DNA from: Sinomonas sp. ASV322 | Lineage (GTDB): Bacteria; Actinomycetota; Actinomycetes; Actinomycetales; Micrococcaceae | Direction: 5' to 3' | NCBI RefSeq assembly: GCF_030908245.1 | Contig: NZ_JAVFJJ010000001.1 | Location: forward strand, 293,565 to 357,564 | Length of the DNA stretch: 64,000 nt | Notes under the pieces: generated by a model | The model's database searches: none | The model's input: the letters and a program-made list of their open reading frames with translations, nothing else | What the model was told of the DNA's origin: nothing | Shown: positions 51,321 to 59,485 of the stretch, one piece after another | How positions within the stretch are numbered: the first letter of the stretch is position 1 | Layout: every line of letters starts with the position of its first letter | Made by a program: the position numbers and the translations under genes

Positions 51321-53960
51321 CTAGCCGCGGCGGGATCGCTCCTGTGCCACGAGGGACCTGTGCAGGTGGTCACGCTGCTCGACGACGAGTCGTCGCAGCG
51401 CCGCGGGAGCGTTCTCGTGGCCTACGAGCCACCCGTCGGCGAGGCGAATCACCTCGTCATCCTCGGGAGCCTGTTCTTCCCCGAGGCTCCGGTCTCCAGG
51501 AAAGAGTCCCGTCACGATCCGGCTCGCGATCTCGTTCGAGCGTTCAGACCACACGCGCTCGAGGCTATCGAAGTACACGTCGACGTAGGGGGTCCGAAGG
51601 CTCGTGGGGCCGAGCATGAAGCCTTCCGCCGTCGCTCCGAGCAGCTCGTTGGAGAGCGAGTCCTGGTCGACGACGGCCCTCCAGGCGGCGCGTTTCGTCC
51701 TCGCATCGGGCCGCGCGGCGGCCGCGAGGGCCCGGCCGACGCGTCCGCGGGCCGTCTCGTCCCTCGCGAGCTCGTCGTCGAGTTCGACGTCACTCGCCTG
51801 CCCCTGGGCCGCGAGGGCCTGCAGGAGGGACCACCGCAGCTCGGCGTCGGCCGAGACGCCCACAGCGCCGTCGTCCAGGAGGGCGCGCACTCTGCCAAGC
51901 TGACCGCCGCCGTACCTGCTGCCTTTCGCGAGGGCGCGTGCCCACGCGAGCTCGTGGTCGGATCCAGGCTCCGCGGCGTCGAGGTGTGCGGCGACCGATC
52001 CGAGATATTCGTTCCTGAGGGCGTCCCGCTCCTCGACGTGGGTGTAGCGCTCGATGGCCATGCGGGCGTTGTCGAGGACCGTCAGCAGGACTCCAATGGT
52101 CGTCTCGGCGGGCCCGAAGGCAGCGACGGCCCGCACATAGTCCCGGGCCGGAACTTCGCCGTCGCGGGCTGCGTGCCACAGCGCGGTCCAGCACAGAGCC
52201 CGTGCGAGCGGATCGGCGATGTCACCGAGGGAAGCCCGGACGGTCTGCTCGGACGCGGGATCGAGGCGCGCCTTGGCATAGGTGAGGTCCTCGTCGTTGA
52301 CCAGGAGGAGGTCCGGCGTCGGCAGGCCCGTCAGCTGCGGCAGCTCGGTGAGCTCGCCGGCGGATCCGCCTTCGATTTCCACGTCGATGCTCTGAGTCCG
52401 CACGATGCTCCCGGCCTGCCCGCGCGAGTAGAGGCCGACGCGCAGTCGATGGGGGCGGGGCACGGAGGCGCCGGTCACAGCGTCGATCGCGGTCTGCCGC
52501 AGGGCCACGCGGGCGAGCCGACCGCCGTCGTACTCGACCTCGGGTTCGAGCAGCGGCAGGCCGGCGGTCTGAAGCCACGCCGCGGCCCATCCGTCCATCG
52601 CGCGCCCCGACGCCGCGCTGAGCGCATCGAGCAGGTCGGCCAGCGTCGTGTTGCCGAACGCGTGCCGCGCGAAGTACTCGCGGGCCGCCTCGAAGAAGGC
52701 CTCTTCGCCGACGAACGCGACGAGCTGTCTGAGCACCGACGCGCCCTTGGCGTACGTGATCCCGTCGAAGTTCTGCTCGGCCGCCTCAAGATCGGGGACG
52801 TCCGCCACGATCGGGTGCGTGGTGGGGAGCTGGTCCTGGACGTACGCCCAGCCCTTGCGGCGATTCGCGAAATTCACCCAGGACGTCTGCCAGTCGGTTG
52901 CACGTTCCACGGCGAGCGTCCCCATGAATTCCGCGAACGACTCCTTGAGCCACAGGTCGTCCCACCAGCGCATCGTGACGAGATCGCCGAACCACATGTG
53001 GGCCATCTCATGCATGAGCGTGTTCGCGCGGGCCTCGTACTGCGAGTCCGCCGCGCGGGACGCGAAGACGTATTGCTCTGTGAACGTGACGAGGCCCGGG
53101 TTCTCCATGGCGCCGAGGTTGTACTCCGGGACGAACGCCTGCTCGTACTTTCCCCATGGATACGCCGGCGCGAAGACCGAATGATAGAAGTCGAGGCCAC
53201 GCTTCGTGAGCCCGAAGATGCGGTCCGCATCGAAGAACTCGGCGAGGGACGCGCGGCAGTAGGCAGCCAAGGGGACGCTGAGCGCGGTGCCGTCGAGGTC
53301 GCTGCCGGTCCATTCATCTTCGACCCGGTGATACGGGCCCGCGAGGACCGCGGCGAGATAGCTCGGCATGGGCGGCGTCGGGGCGAAGTCCCAGCGGACG
53401 ACGGCGGGGCCCTCCTCGGTGCCTGGCAGCGTGGACTGCGCTGCAAGGGCTCCGTTGGCGCTCACGACCCAGTCGTCGGGCGCGAGGATCGTGAACGAGA
53501 ACCGCGCTTTGAGGTCGGGCTGGTCGAAATGCGCGAAATAGCGCCTCGCGTCGGCCGGCTCGCATTGCGTGTAGAGGTACGTTTGGTCGTCCGCGGGGTC
53601 CACGAAACGGTGCAGCCCCTCGCCCGTGCGGCTGAACAGTGCGCGTCCCGTGATCTCGAGGACGTTGTGTTCGGCGAGGCCGCGGACCTGGAGGCGGGCG
53701 CCGTCGTACAGTCCCGCCACCTCCACCGGCTCGCCGTTCAGGACGACGCTTGTGACGTCGTCGCCGACAAAATCGAGAAACGTCTCCGCGCCCGGACGCG
53801 CACGGAATTCGAGGACGCTCTCAGTGGGGAACGCTCGCTGCCCCGCGTCCGGCGCGCCGCTCAAGTCAAGCGTGACGTGGCACGATTCGACGTCGATGAG
53901 CCCCGCACGGTGTGCTGCTTCGCCGCGGCTCAGATTCTCGCTCGACTTGTCGTGTGGCAC
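51321..53960 (-). CDS. pepN: Aminopeptidase N (M1 metallopeptidase)
   Basis: An 879-residue zinc aminopeptidase of the M1 family. The substrate loop GAMEN is in NLGAMENPG near residue 255. The zinc site is HEMAHMWFGDLV with the third ligand in LKESFAEF. An ERAP1-like C-terminal domain follows. GTG 53960 is favoured because it gives the N-terminus PHDKSSENLSRGEA and sits six bases after TTGAAT; TTG 53972 is the alternative. No signal peptide, so a cytosolic role in peptide turnover is likely. Confidence 0.94.
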   Translation of the reverse strand: MPHDKSSENLSRGEAAHRAGLIDVESCHVTLDLSGAPDAGQRAFPTESVLEFRARPGAETFLDFVGDDVTSVVLNGEPVEVAGLYDGARLQVRGLAEHNVLEITGRALFSRTGEGLHRFVDPADDQTYLYTQCEPADARRYFAHFDQPDLKARFSFTILAPDDWVVSANGALAAQSTLPGTEEGPAVVRWDFAPTPPMPSYLAAVLAGPYHRVEDEWTGSDLDGTALSVPLAAYCRASLAEFFDADRIFGLTKRGLDFYHSVFAPAYPWGKYEQAFVPEYNLGAMENPGLVTFTEQYVFASRAADSQYEARANTLMHEMAHMWFGDLVTMRWWDDLWLKESFAEFMGTLAVERATDWQTSWVNFANRRKGWAYVQDQLPTTHPIVADVPDLEAAEQNFDGITYAKGASVLRQLVAFVGEEAFFEAAREYFARHAFGNTTLADLLDALSAASGRAMDGWAAAWLQTAGLPLLEPEVEYDGGRLARVALRQTAIDAVTGASVPRPHRLRVGLYSRGQAGSIVRTQSIDVEIEGGSAGELTELPQLTGLPTPDLLLVNDEDLTYAKARLDPASEQTVRASLGDIADPLARALCWTALWHAARDGEVPARDYVRAVAAFGPAETTIGVLLTVLDNARMAIERYTHVEERDALRNEYLGSVAAHLDAAEPGSDHELAWARALAKGSRYGGGQLGRVRALLDDGAVGVSADAELRWSLLQALAAQGQASDVELDDELARDETARGRVGRALAAAARPDARTKRAAWRAVVDQDSLSNELLGATAEGFMLGPTSLRTPYVDVYFDSLERVWSERSNEIASRIVTGLFPGDRSLGEEQAPEDDEVIRLADGWLVGHENAPAALRRLVVEQRDHLHRSLVAQERSRRG

Positions 53961-54069
53961 GCGGCCATTCAACCACGGGACGCCGACAGCGCTGGGCGAG
54001 GGCGCGTAGGAAACACGTCAGAAACAGGGTCGACATGCGCGAGTCGCCGATTGGTGTAAAGCTTTGTCC

Positions 54070-55626
54070 ATGTCGGATCTCTTCGAGGACTACGCCGTCG
54101 CCGCGGCCCGCACTGGGGCCTACGACGAGATGTTCGCGCCGGACCAAATCGCGCGACCCATGTACCGCCAGCTGGCGGGGGCACTAGCCAGCCTCGACCT
54201 TGCCGACGTGAGCTCGCGCGCCGATTCGATGGCGCGCACCTTCCTCGACCGCGGCGTCACGTTCGACTACGCGGGCGAGGAACGCCCGTTTCCCCTCGAC
54301 ATCGTCCCGCGCGTCATTTCCGCGGACGAATGGAATGTCCTCGAGCGCGGCGTCGCGCAGCGCGTCAGGGCGCTCGAGGCGTTCCTCAACGACGTGTACA
54401 GCAAGATGTCCGTCGCCGCCGACGGCGTCGTGCCGCGCAGGATCATCACGTCGAGCAAGCATTTCCATCGCCAGGTCCACGGCTTTGAGCCGGCGGGAGG
54501 CGTGCGCGTGCACATCTCGGGCATTGACGTCGTCCGCGACGGCGCCGGCACGTTCCGGGTCCTCGAAGACAATGTGCGTGTTCCGTCGGGCGTGAGCTAT
54601 GTGCTCGAGAACCGCAGGGCCATGGCCAAGGGCCTGCCGGAGGCGTTCAGCGAACAGCCCATCAGGCCCGTCGAGGAGTATCCGCGGAGGCTCCTCTCGG
54701 CTCTTCGGAAGACCGCGCCTGCGGGTGTCGACGATCCGACCGTCGTCGTGCTCACGCCCGGCGTCTTCAATTCGGCCTACTTCGAGCACACCCTGCTCGC
54801 GGGCCTCATGGGCGTCGAGCTCGTGGAGGGCCGCGACCTCATCTGCCGCGGCAACCGCGTCTACATGCGGACGACGGCGGGCGAGCAGCGCGTGGACGTC
54901 ATCTACAAGCGGCTCGACGATGACTTCCTCGACCCCCTCCAGTTCCGTTCGGATTCGATGCTCGGGTGCCCGGGGCTCGTCAACGCGGCACGCGCGGGCG
55001 GCGTCACGATCGCGAACGCGCTGGGGAACGGCGTCGCCGACGACAAGCTGGTCTATTCGTATGTCCCGGACCTCATCCGGTACTACCTGGGCGAAGAGCC
55101 GATCATCTCCAACGTCGACACGTTCCGCCTTGAAGAGGACGCCGCGCGCGAAGAAGTGCTCGATCGACTCGACGAACTCGTGGTGAAGCCGGTCGACGGC
55201 TCAGGCGGCAAGGGACTCGTGATCGGTCCCGACGCGACGCGGGACGAGCTCGACACCCTCCGGCGGCAGCTCGTTGCCGATCCGCGCGGGTGGATCGCCC
55301 AACCCGTGCTGCAGCTGAGCACCGTTCCCACGCTGAGCGGGAACAGGTTCGGCCCGCGCCACGTCGATCTGCGTCCGTTCGCCCTCAACGACGGCGACGA
55401 TGTGTGGGTCCTGCCCGGCGGTCTCACCCGGGTGGCGCTCAAGGAGGGCAGCCTGATCGTGAACTCGAGCCAGGGCGGCGGGTCGAAGGACACCTGGGTG
55501 CTCGCGGAGTCCCGCAATGTGCCCGTCGAGGCCGAGCCTCGCCATTCGATCAGCATCCGCGAGAGGACGAGCGTCTGGCCCGTCGAGAGCAGCTGGCGCG
55601 ACCGCGAGGCGGAACAGCAGCAGTGA
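54070..55626 (+). CDS. Circularly permuted ATP-grasp protein (DUF404/DUF407)
   Basis: A 518-residue protein of the circularly permuted type 2 ATP-grasp family. The blocks RVLEDNVRVPSGVSYVLENR (near 160-180) and KPVDGSGGKGLVIGP (near 375-390) are the family metal and nucleotide regions. ATP-grasp enzymes of this type are predicted amide or peptide ligases. ATG 54070 is used; a TTG two codons earlier is possible. It is followed by alpha-E and transglutaminase-like genes, a recurrent trio of unknown substrate. Confidence 0.9.
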   Translation: MSDLFEDYAVAAARTGAYDEMFAPDQIARPMYRQLAGALASLDLADVSSRADSMARTFLDRGVTFDYAGEERPFPLDIVPRVISADEWNVLERGVAQRVRALEAFLNDVYSKMSVAADGVVPRRIITSSKHFHRQVHGFEPAGGVRVHISGIDVVRDGAGTFRVLEDNVRVPSGVSYVLENRRAMAKGLPEAFSEQPIRPVEEYPRRLLSALRKTAPAGVDDPTVVVLTPGVFNSAYFEHTLLAGLMGVELVEGRDLICRGNRVYMRTTAGEQRVDVIYKRLDDDFLDPLQFRSDSMLGCPGLVNAARAGGVTIANALGNGVADDKLVYSYVPDLIRYYLGEEPIISNVDTFRLEEDAAREEVLDRLDELVVKPVDGSGGKGLVIGPDATRDELDTLRRQLVADPRGWIAQPVLQLSTVPTLSGNRFGPRHVDLRPFALNDGDDVWVLPGGLTRVALKEGSLIVNSSQGGGSKDTWVLAESRNVPVEAEPRHSISIRERTSVWPVESSWRDREAEQQQ

Positions 55627-55698
55627 GTACTCCGCGCTGGCGGGTTTCCGCTCCCGCCCATCCCGCCCCCACGACCCCGAATGCCCGAGGAGGGTTCC

Positions 55699-56625
55699 AT
55701 GCTCAGCCGCATCGCTGAATCCCTGTTCTGGATCGGGCGCTATGTCGAACGGGCGGACGGCACGGCCCGCATCCTCGACGTCCATTTGGAGCGCCTGAAC
55801 CATCTGCCGCCGGAGGACCAGCACAGCGTCGCCCAAGAGCTGCTCGCCGTCATGGGGTCGCGGCCCGAGCGCGAGGACTTCGGCCTGCCCGAGCTCCTCC
55901 ATGCGCTCGCCTACGACCGCACGCATGCGACGTCGATCGCTGGCTCCCTCGGGGCCGCGCGCGAAAACGCACGCCGTGCCCGCGAGACCGTGTCGTCGAG
56001 CCTGTGGGAATGCCTCAACACGACGTACTACGGGCTCAGCCAGCACCGCAAGGACGTCGTGGGGACCTATCGCTTCTGCCATTGGGTCCTCGAGCGGACG
56101 GCGATGGTGGGTGGGCTCACGGACACCACGATGAGCCACGACGACAGCTGGCTGTTTCTCGTCCTCGGCCGCTCGCTCGAGCGGGCCGATATGACGGCAC
56201 GCATGCTCTCGACGCGCGAGGTCCACACCGCCGGCATGTCCTGGGTCAACATGCTGCGCTGCGCGGGCGCGTACGAAGCGTTCCTGCGTACGCGGCGCGC
56301 CGCCTTCGACGACCGGCATGCCGCCGAGTTCCTGCTCATGGACCGGCTCTTCCCTCGGTCGATCGTGTATGCGCTGCGTGATGCGGATGACGCCCTCGAG
56401 AAGCTTGATCCGTCTGATCAGCGCGTCGGCTTCATCAACGACGCGCGGCGGGTCGTGGGCCAGGCCCGAACCTTCCTCGAGTTTCACCGGACAGACGATC
56501 TCATGATCGAGCTGCCCGAGCATATGGAACGCGTCCAGCGCGCCGTCGCGCAGGCTTCGGACGCGATTTCGCGCAAGTACTTCAATCGGGCCGATGAGCA
56601 GGCCTGGGTGGGAGAGGTGTCATGA
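55699..56625 (+). CDS. Alpha-E domain-containing protein
   Basis: A 308-residue, almost entirely helical protein of the alpha-E (DUF403) family. The N-terminal MLSRIAESLFWIGRYVERAD is the family signature. Repeated helices with conserved Arg, Glu and Asp follow, such as LGRSLERADMTARML. ATG 55699 has GAGGAGGG four bases upstream, which rules out the ATG six codons earlier. The stop overlaps the next ATG (ATGA). Likely partner of the ATP-grasp protein; biochemical activity unknown. Confidence 0.9.
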   Translation: MLSRIAESLFWIGRYVERADGTARILDVHLERLNHLPPEDQHSVAQELLAVMGSRPEREDFGLPELLHALAYDRTHATSIAGSLGAARENARRARETVSSSLWECLNTTYYGLSQHRKDVVGTYRFCHWVLERTAMVGGLTDTTMSHDDSWLFLVLGRSLERADMTARMLSTREVHTAGMSWVNMLRCAGAYEAFLRTRRAAFDDRHAAEFLLMDRLFPRSIVYALRDADDALEKLDPSDQRVGFINDARRVVGQARTFLEFHRTDDLMIELPEHMERVQRAVAQASDAISRKYFNRADEQAWVGEVS

Positions 56626-57473
56626 CCCGGCTGCGGATCGTCCATCGGACGGCCTACCGCTACAACAAGCGTGTCACGCTGAGCTACAACGAGGCACGCA
56701 TGACGCCGCTCACGGAACCGCAGCAGGTCGTGCTCGAGTCGCAGGTCCGCGTGCTTCCGTCGCAGGCCGCGGTGAGCTCGTACAAGGACTACTGGGGCTC
56801 GCGCGTCACGGCGTTCGACATGCAGCTGCCGCATGAATACCTCGAGGTCACGTCGACCACGACGGTCGAAGTGCACCGGGTCGAGCGTGCGCCGTCCGAC
56901 GGCGACGTCGTGCCGTGGGAGAGGCTGCGGAGCCCCGAGGTCGAGAACCAGTTCAGCGATTGGCTCCCGCAATCGCGCCTCTCCGGGCCGGGCAGCGAGG
57001 TGCTCGGCCTCCTGCCGGGCATCGCGGGCGGCCTTGGCCCCCACGATGCGGCCCACGCCGTCTTCGACTGGCTGCGGGGCGAGATGAGCTACATGCCAGG
57101 CACAACGGCGGTCACGACCGACGCCGAGCAGGCCTGGAACCAGCGGCAGGGCGTGTGCCAGGACCTCGCGCACCTCGCGATCGGCTCGCTCCGGAGCCTG
57201 GGCATCCCCGCGCGGTACATTTCCGGGTACCTGCATCCCCGGTCGACGGCGGATATCGGCGAGATCGTCGCAGGCCAGTCGCACGCGTGGCTCGAGTGGT
57301 GGGACGGCCAGTGGCGAAGCTGGGACCCGACCAACCACAAGCCGGCAGGAGACTTCCACGTGACGGTGGCTCGCGGTCGCGACTATCGCGACGTTCCTCC
57401 GCTCAAGGGCATCCTCTCGGGCGGCGGCGGCTCGCACCTGGACGTCTCGGTCGAGATCACGCGCCTCGCCTGA
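56622..57473 (+). CDS. Transglutaminase-like cysteine peptidase family protein
   Basis: A 283-residue protein with an N-terminal beta region (about 1-110, Bact_transglu_N type) and a C-terminal transglutaminase-like domain. The catalytic triad is Cys179 in QGVCQDLAH, His221 in QSHAWLEW and Asp235 in SWDPTN. There is no signal peptide, so it acts in the cytosol. Coupled to the alpha-E gene by ATGA. In this cluster it is thought to cleave an isopeptide or peptide bond formed by the ATP-grasp partner; this is inference. Confidence 0.9.
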   Translation: MTRLRIVHRTAYRYNKRVTLSYNEARMTPLTEPQQVVLESQVRVLPSQAAVSSYKDYWGSRVTAFDMQLPHEYLEVTSTTTVEVHRVERAPSDGDVVPWERLRSPEVENQFSDWLPQSRLSGPGSEVLGLLPGIAGGLGPHDAAHAVFDWLRGEMSYMPGTTAVTTDAEQAWNQRQGVCQDLAHLAIGSLRSLGIPARYISGYLHPRSTADIGEIVAGQSHAWLEWWDGQWRSWDPTNHKPAGDFHVTVARGRDYRDVPPLKGILSGGGGSHLDVSVEITRLA

Positions 57474-57530
57474 GTCCGCCGGGCCGTCCACGTCCGACGG
57501 CCTGGCACCCGGCAGAGGTGGTGCAGCCTG

Positions 57531-58730
57531 CTATCGGCGCGCGCCGAGGGAGCCCGCGGAGACGAGGGCGGCAGCCATGAGCGCGACGATGAGCCAGAAC
57601 GCGCCGAGGAGCCCGGTGGATTCGGCGAGCAGGCCGATTGCTGGCGGCCCCGCGAGGTTGGCGAGATAGCCGATCGACGCGACGACGCTCACGCGCGCCG
57701 CGGGGTTGGAACCGCTCTCGGCCGCGGCCGACATCCCCAACGGGAAGCCCATCGACACGCCGATCGCCCAGAGTACGACGCCCGGGAGAGTGAGCCACGC
57801 CGAACCGCCGAGGATGAACAGGGCGAGCCCTGCGATGCCCAGGGCGGTCGTGACCCGGATCGTCCGCACCCGACCCAGGCGGTCGACGACGGGCCCTCCG
57901 AAGATGCGGGCGAGGGCCTCGCCCGTGGCGAAGACCGTGAAGAACAGGGCGGCGACGGCGGCGGTCTCGCCGTGGTCGTTCTGCGCCGAGAGGGTGAGCC
58001 AATTGTTCGCGGAGCCCTCGCCGAGCTCGACGCCCAGCATGACGACGCCAATGAGCAGGAGCCGCCAATCGGTCCAGCCTCGCAGCCATTGCCGGATGTG
58101 GTCTGCGCGGCTCATAGCCGGCCCGTGATCCTCTTCCCTGGTCCCGGACGGGATCGAGCCGGATCCCGCCAAGGCGACGGCGGCGATCGCCACGGCCTCG
58201 CAGACGAACTGCATCGACGGCGTGATCCCAGCCGCAGCGCACACGGCCCCGATGCCCGAGCCGATGGCGGCGCCGACCGACCACGCCGCGTGCATGAGCG
58301 GCATGAGCGTGCGGCCGGCCGTGCGCTCGACGGCGGCGCCCTCGACGTTGATGAGCACATCGAGCGTGCCGATGCCGAAGCCGGTGACGGCGAATGCCAC
58401 GGCGACGAGGGGCAGGAGTCCGGCGGCGAGCATGCCGCCCATGAGCGCGATCCCCGCCGCGACGATGAGGAGTGCGCCCGTCACGCTGCGCCGGCTTCCC
58501 AGCCAATGGAGAATCGGAGTCGCGGCGAGGAGGCCCCCGATGGAGCCGACCGTGACGCATGCGAGGAGCAGCCCGATTGTCCCGGTATTGACGCCAAGTT
58601 CCTCGGTGACTGCGGGCAGGCGGGGGCCCCACGCCGAGACCGAGATGCCGCCCAGTCCGAAGGCTGCGACGATCGCATTTCGCCAGCGCGCGAGCGAGGC
58701 GCGCTCGAGGGTGGCCGAGGTCTGGGTCAT
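57531..58730 (-). CDS. MFS transporter
   Basis: A 399-residue major facilitator protein with about twelve hydrophobic segments. The second-loop motif LHWLGSRRSVTG and its repeat VVDRLGRVRTIRV are the two halves of motif A. ATG 58730 has AGGAGTT upstream. A perfect 21-bp palindrome lies 26 bp upstream of the start, and a TetR gene follows on the same strand further upstream, so the exporter is probably repressed by that TetR. Substrate unknown; drug or sugar efflux are both possible. Confidence 0.85.
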   Translation of the reverse strand: MTQTSATLERASLARWRNAIVAAFGLGGISVSAWGPRLPAVTEELGVNTGTIGLLLACVTVGSIGGLLAATPILHWLGSRRSVTGALLIVAAGIALMGGMLAAGLLPLVAVAFAVTGFGIGTLDVLINVEGAAVERTAGRTLMPLMHAAWSVGAAIGSGIGAVCAAAGITPSMQFVCEAVAIAAVALAGSGSIPSGTREEDHGPAMSRADHIRQWLRGWTDWRLLLIGVVMLGVELGEGSANNWLTLSAQNDHGETAAVAALFFTVFATGEALARIFGGPVVDRLGRVRTIRVTTALGIAGLALFILGGSAWLTLPGVVLWAIGVSMGFPLGMSAAAESGSNPAARVSVVASIGYLANLAGPPAIGLLAESTGLLGAFWLIVALMAAALVSAGSLGARR

Positions 58731-58755
58731 GAGCGGGAACTCCTGGCTGGAACGT

Positions 58756-58776
58756 AAACTTTCCAGTGGAAAGTTT
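58756..58776. promoter_or_regulatory. TetR-type operator of the MFS gene
   Basis: AAACTTTCC-AGT-GGAAAGTTT is a perfect 9-bp-arm inverted repeat. On the minus strand it is directly followed by TACGTT, a -10-like hexamer, so a bound repressor would block the MFS promoter. Confidence 0.75.
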
Positions 58777-58833
58777 CTGCACCGATCGTAGCCGGAGCCC
58801 CCAGGGAAGGCGCAAGGCCTCGTGTCCGTGTCC

Positions 58834-59442
58834 CTAGGGGTGCGGGGGGAGAAGCTGCTCGAGAAGCGAGAGGACCCGGCCCACGTCGACGGCCTCCGGG
58901 TCAAGCAGCCACTGGATCTGGAGACCGTCGGACGCGGCGATGATGAGGGCCGCGACATCCTCAGGCGGAAGGCCGGCGGCAATCGTGCCGGCCTCCTGCC
59001 CATCCTTGATCTGGCCGGCAATCGCGCCGCGCAGTGACCGGAAGCGCTCGCGCACGAAGCCCTGTGTCTGGGGGTGCTGCTCTTGGATGGCGTCGGTCGT
59101 GAGCGTGGTGTAGAGCTGGACGAGGCCCGGAATCGAGCGATTCCGCTCCGCCGTCGCGGCCATGGCCCGCACGGGATCACTTTCGACGTCTCGAATGCCC
59201 TCCGACGTGCTCGCCTCGTGGGCGCGATAGACCTCGACGAGGAGTTCGTCGCGCGAGGCGAAGTAGTGCCGAAGGGCCGTGTGGGAAACCCCGATCGCTT
59301 CGCCGATCGAGCGCAGCGATGCCGCGTCGACCCCGCGCTCCGCGAAGAGCTCGATCGCGCTGTCGAGGATCTGGCGGCGCCTCGCCTCGCCCTTCGTCCG
59401 CGAGCGGCGTCCCGCGGCCTCGTAGTCCGGAGCTGTCGTCAC
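58834..59442 (-). CDS. TetR-family transcriptional regulator
   Basis: A 202-residue regulator. The helix-turn-helix is at about residues 22-65 (RRRQILDSAIELFAERG and GVSHTALRHYFASRDELL). The C-terminal ligand domain is typical in length. The GTG start lies six bases after TAGGAT on the minus strand. The gene is 104 bp upstream of the MFS gene on the same strand, with the palindromic operator between them. Likely a local repressor responding to an MFS substrate. Confidence 0.9.
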   Translation of the reverse strand: MTTAPDYEAAGRRSRTKGEARRRQILDSAIELFAERGVDAASLRSIGEAIGVSHTALRHYFASRDELLVEVYRAHEASTSEGIRDVESDPVRAMAATAERNRSIPGLVQLYTTLTTDAIQEQHPQTQGFVRERFRSLRGAIAGQIKDGQEAGTIAAGLPPEDVAALIIAASDGLQIQWLLDPEAVDVGRVLSLLEQLLPPHP

Positions 59443-59454
59443 CGGACCATCCTA
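59443..59454 (-). promoter_or_regulatory. Leaderless-type promoter of the TetR gene
   Basis: TAGGAT (59454-59449), six bases, then GTG at 59442 on the minus strand. Confidence 0.55.
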
Positions 59455-59485
59455 GGAGCGCTGGGCTCGCCGGTGCGCACCGTCC

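Noticed and set aside
51360-54059. 899-codon plus-strand frame opposite pepN
   Set aside because: pepN carries GAMEN and HEXXH motifs on the minus strand; the plus frame has none.
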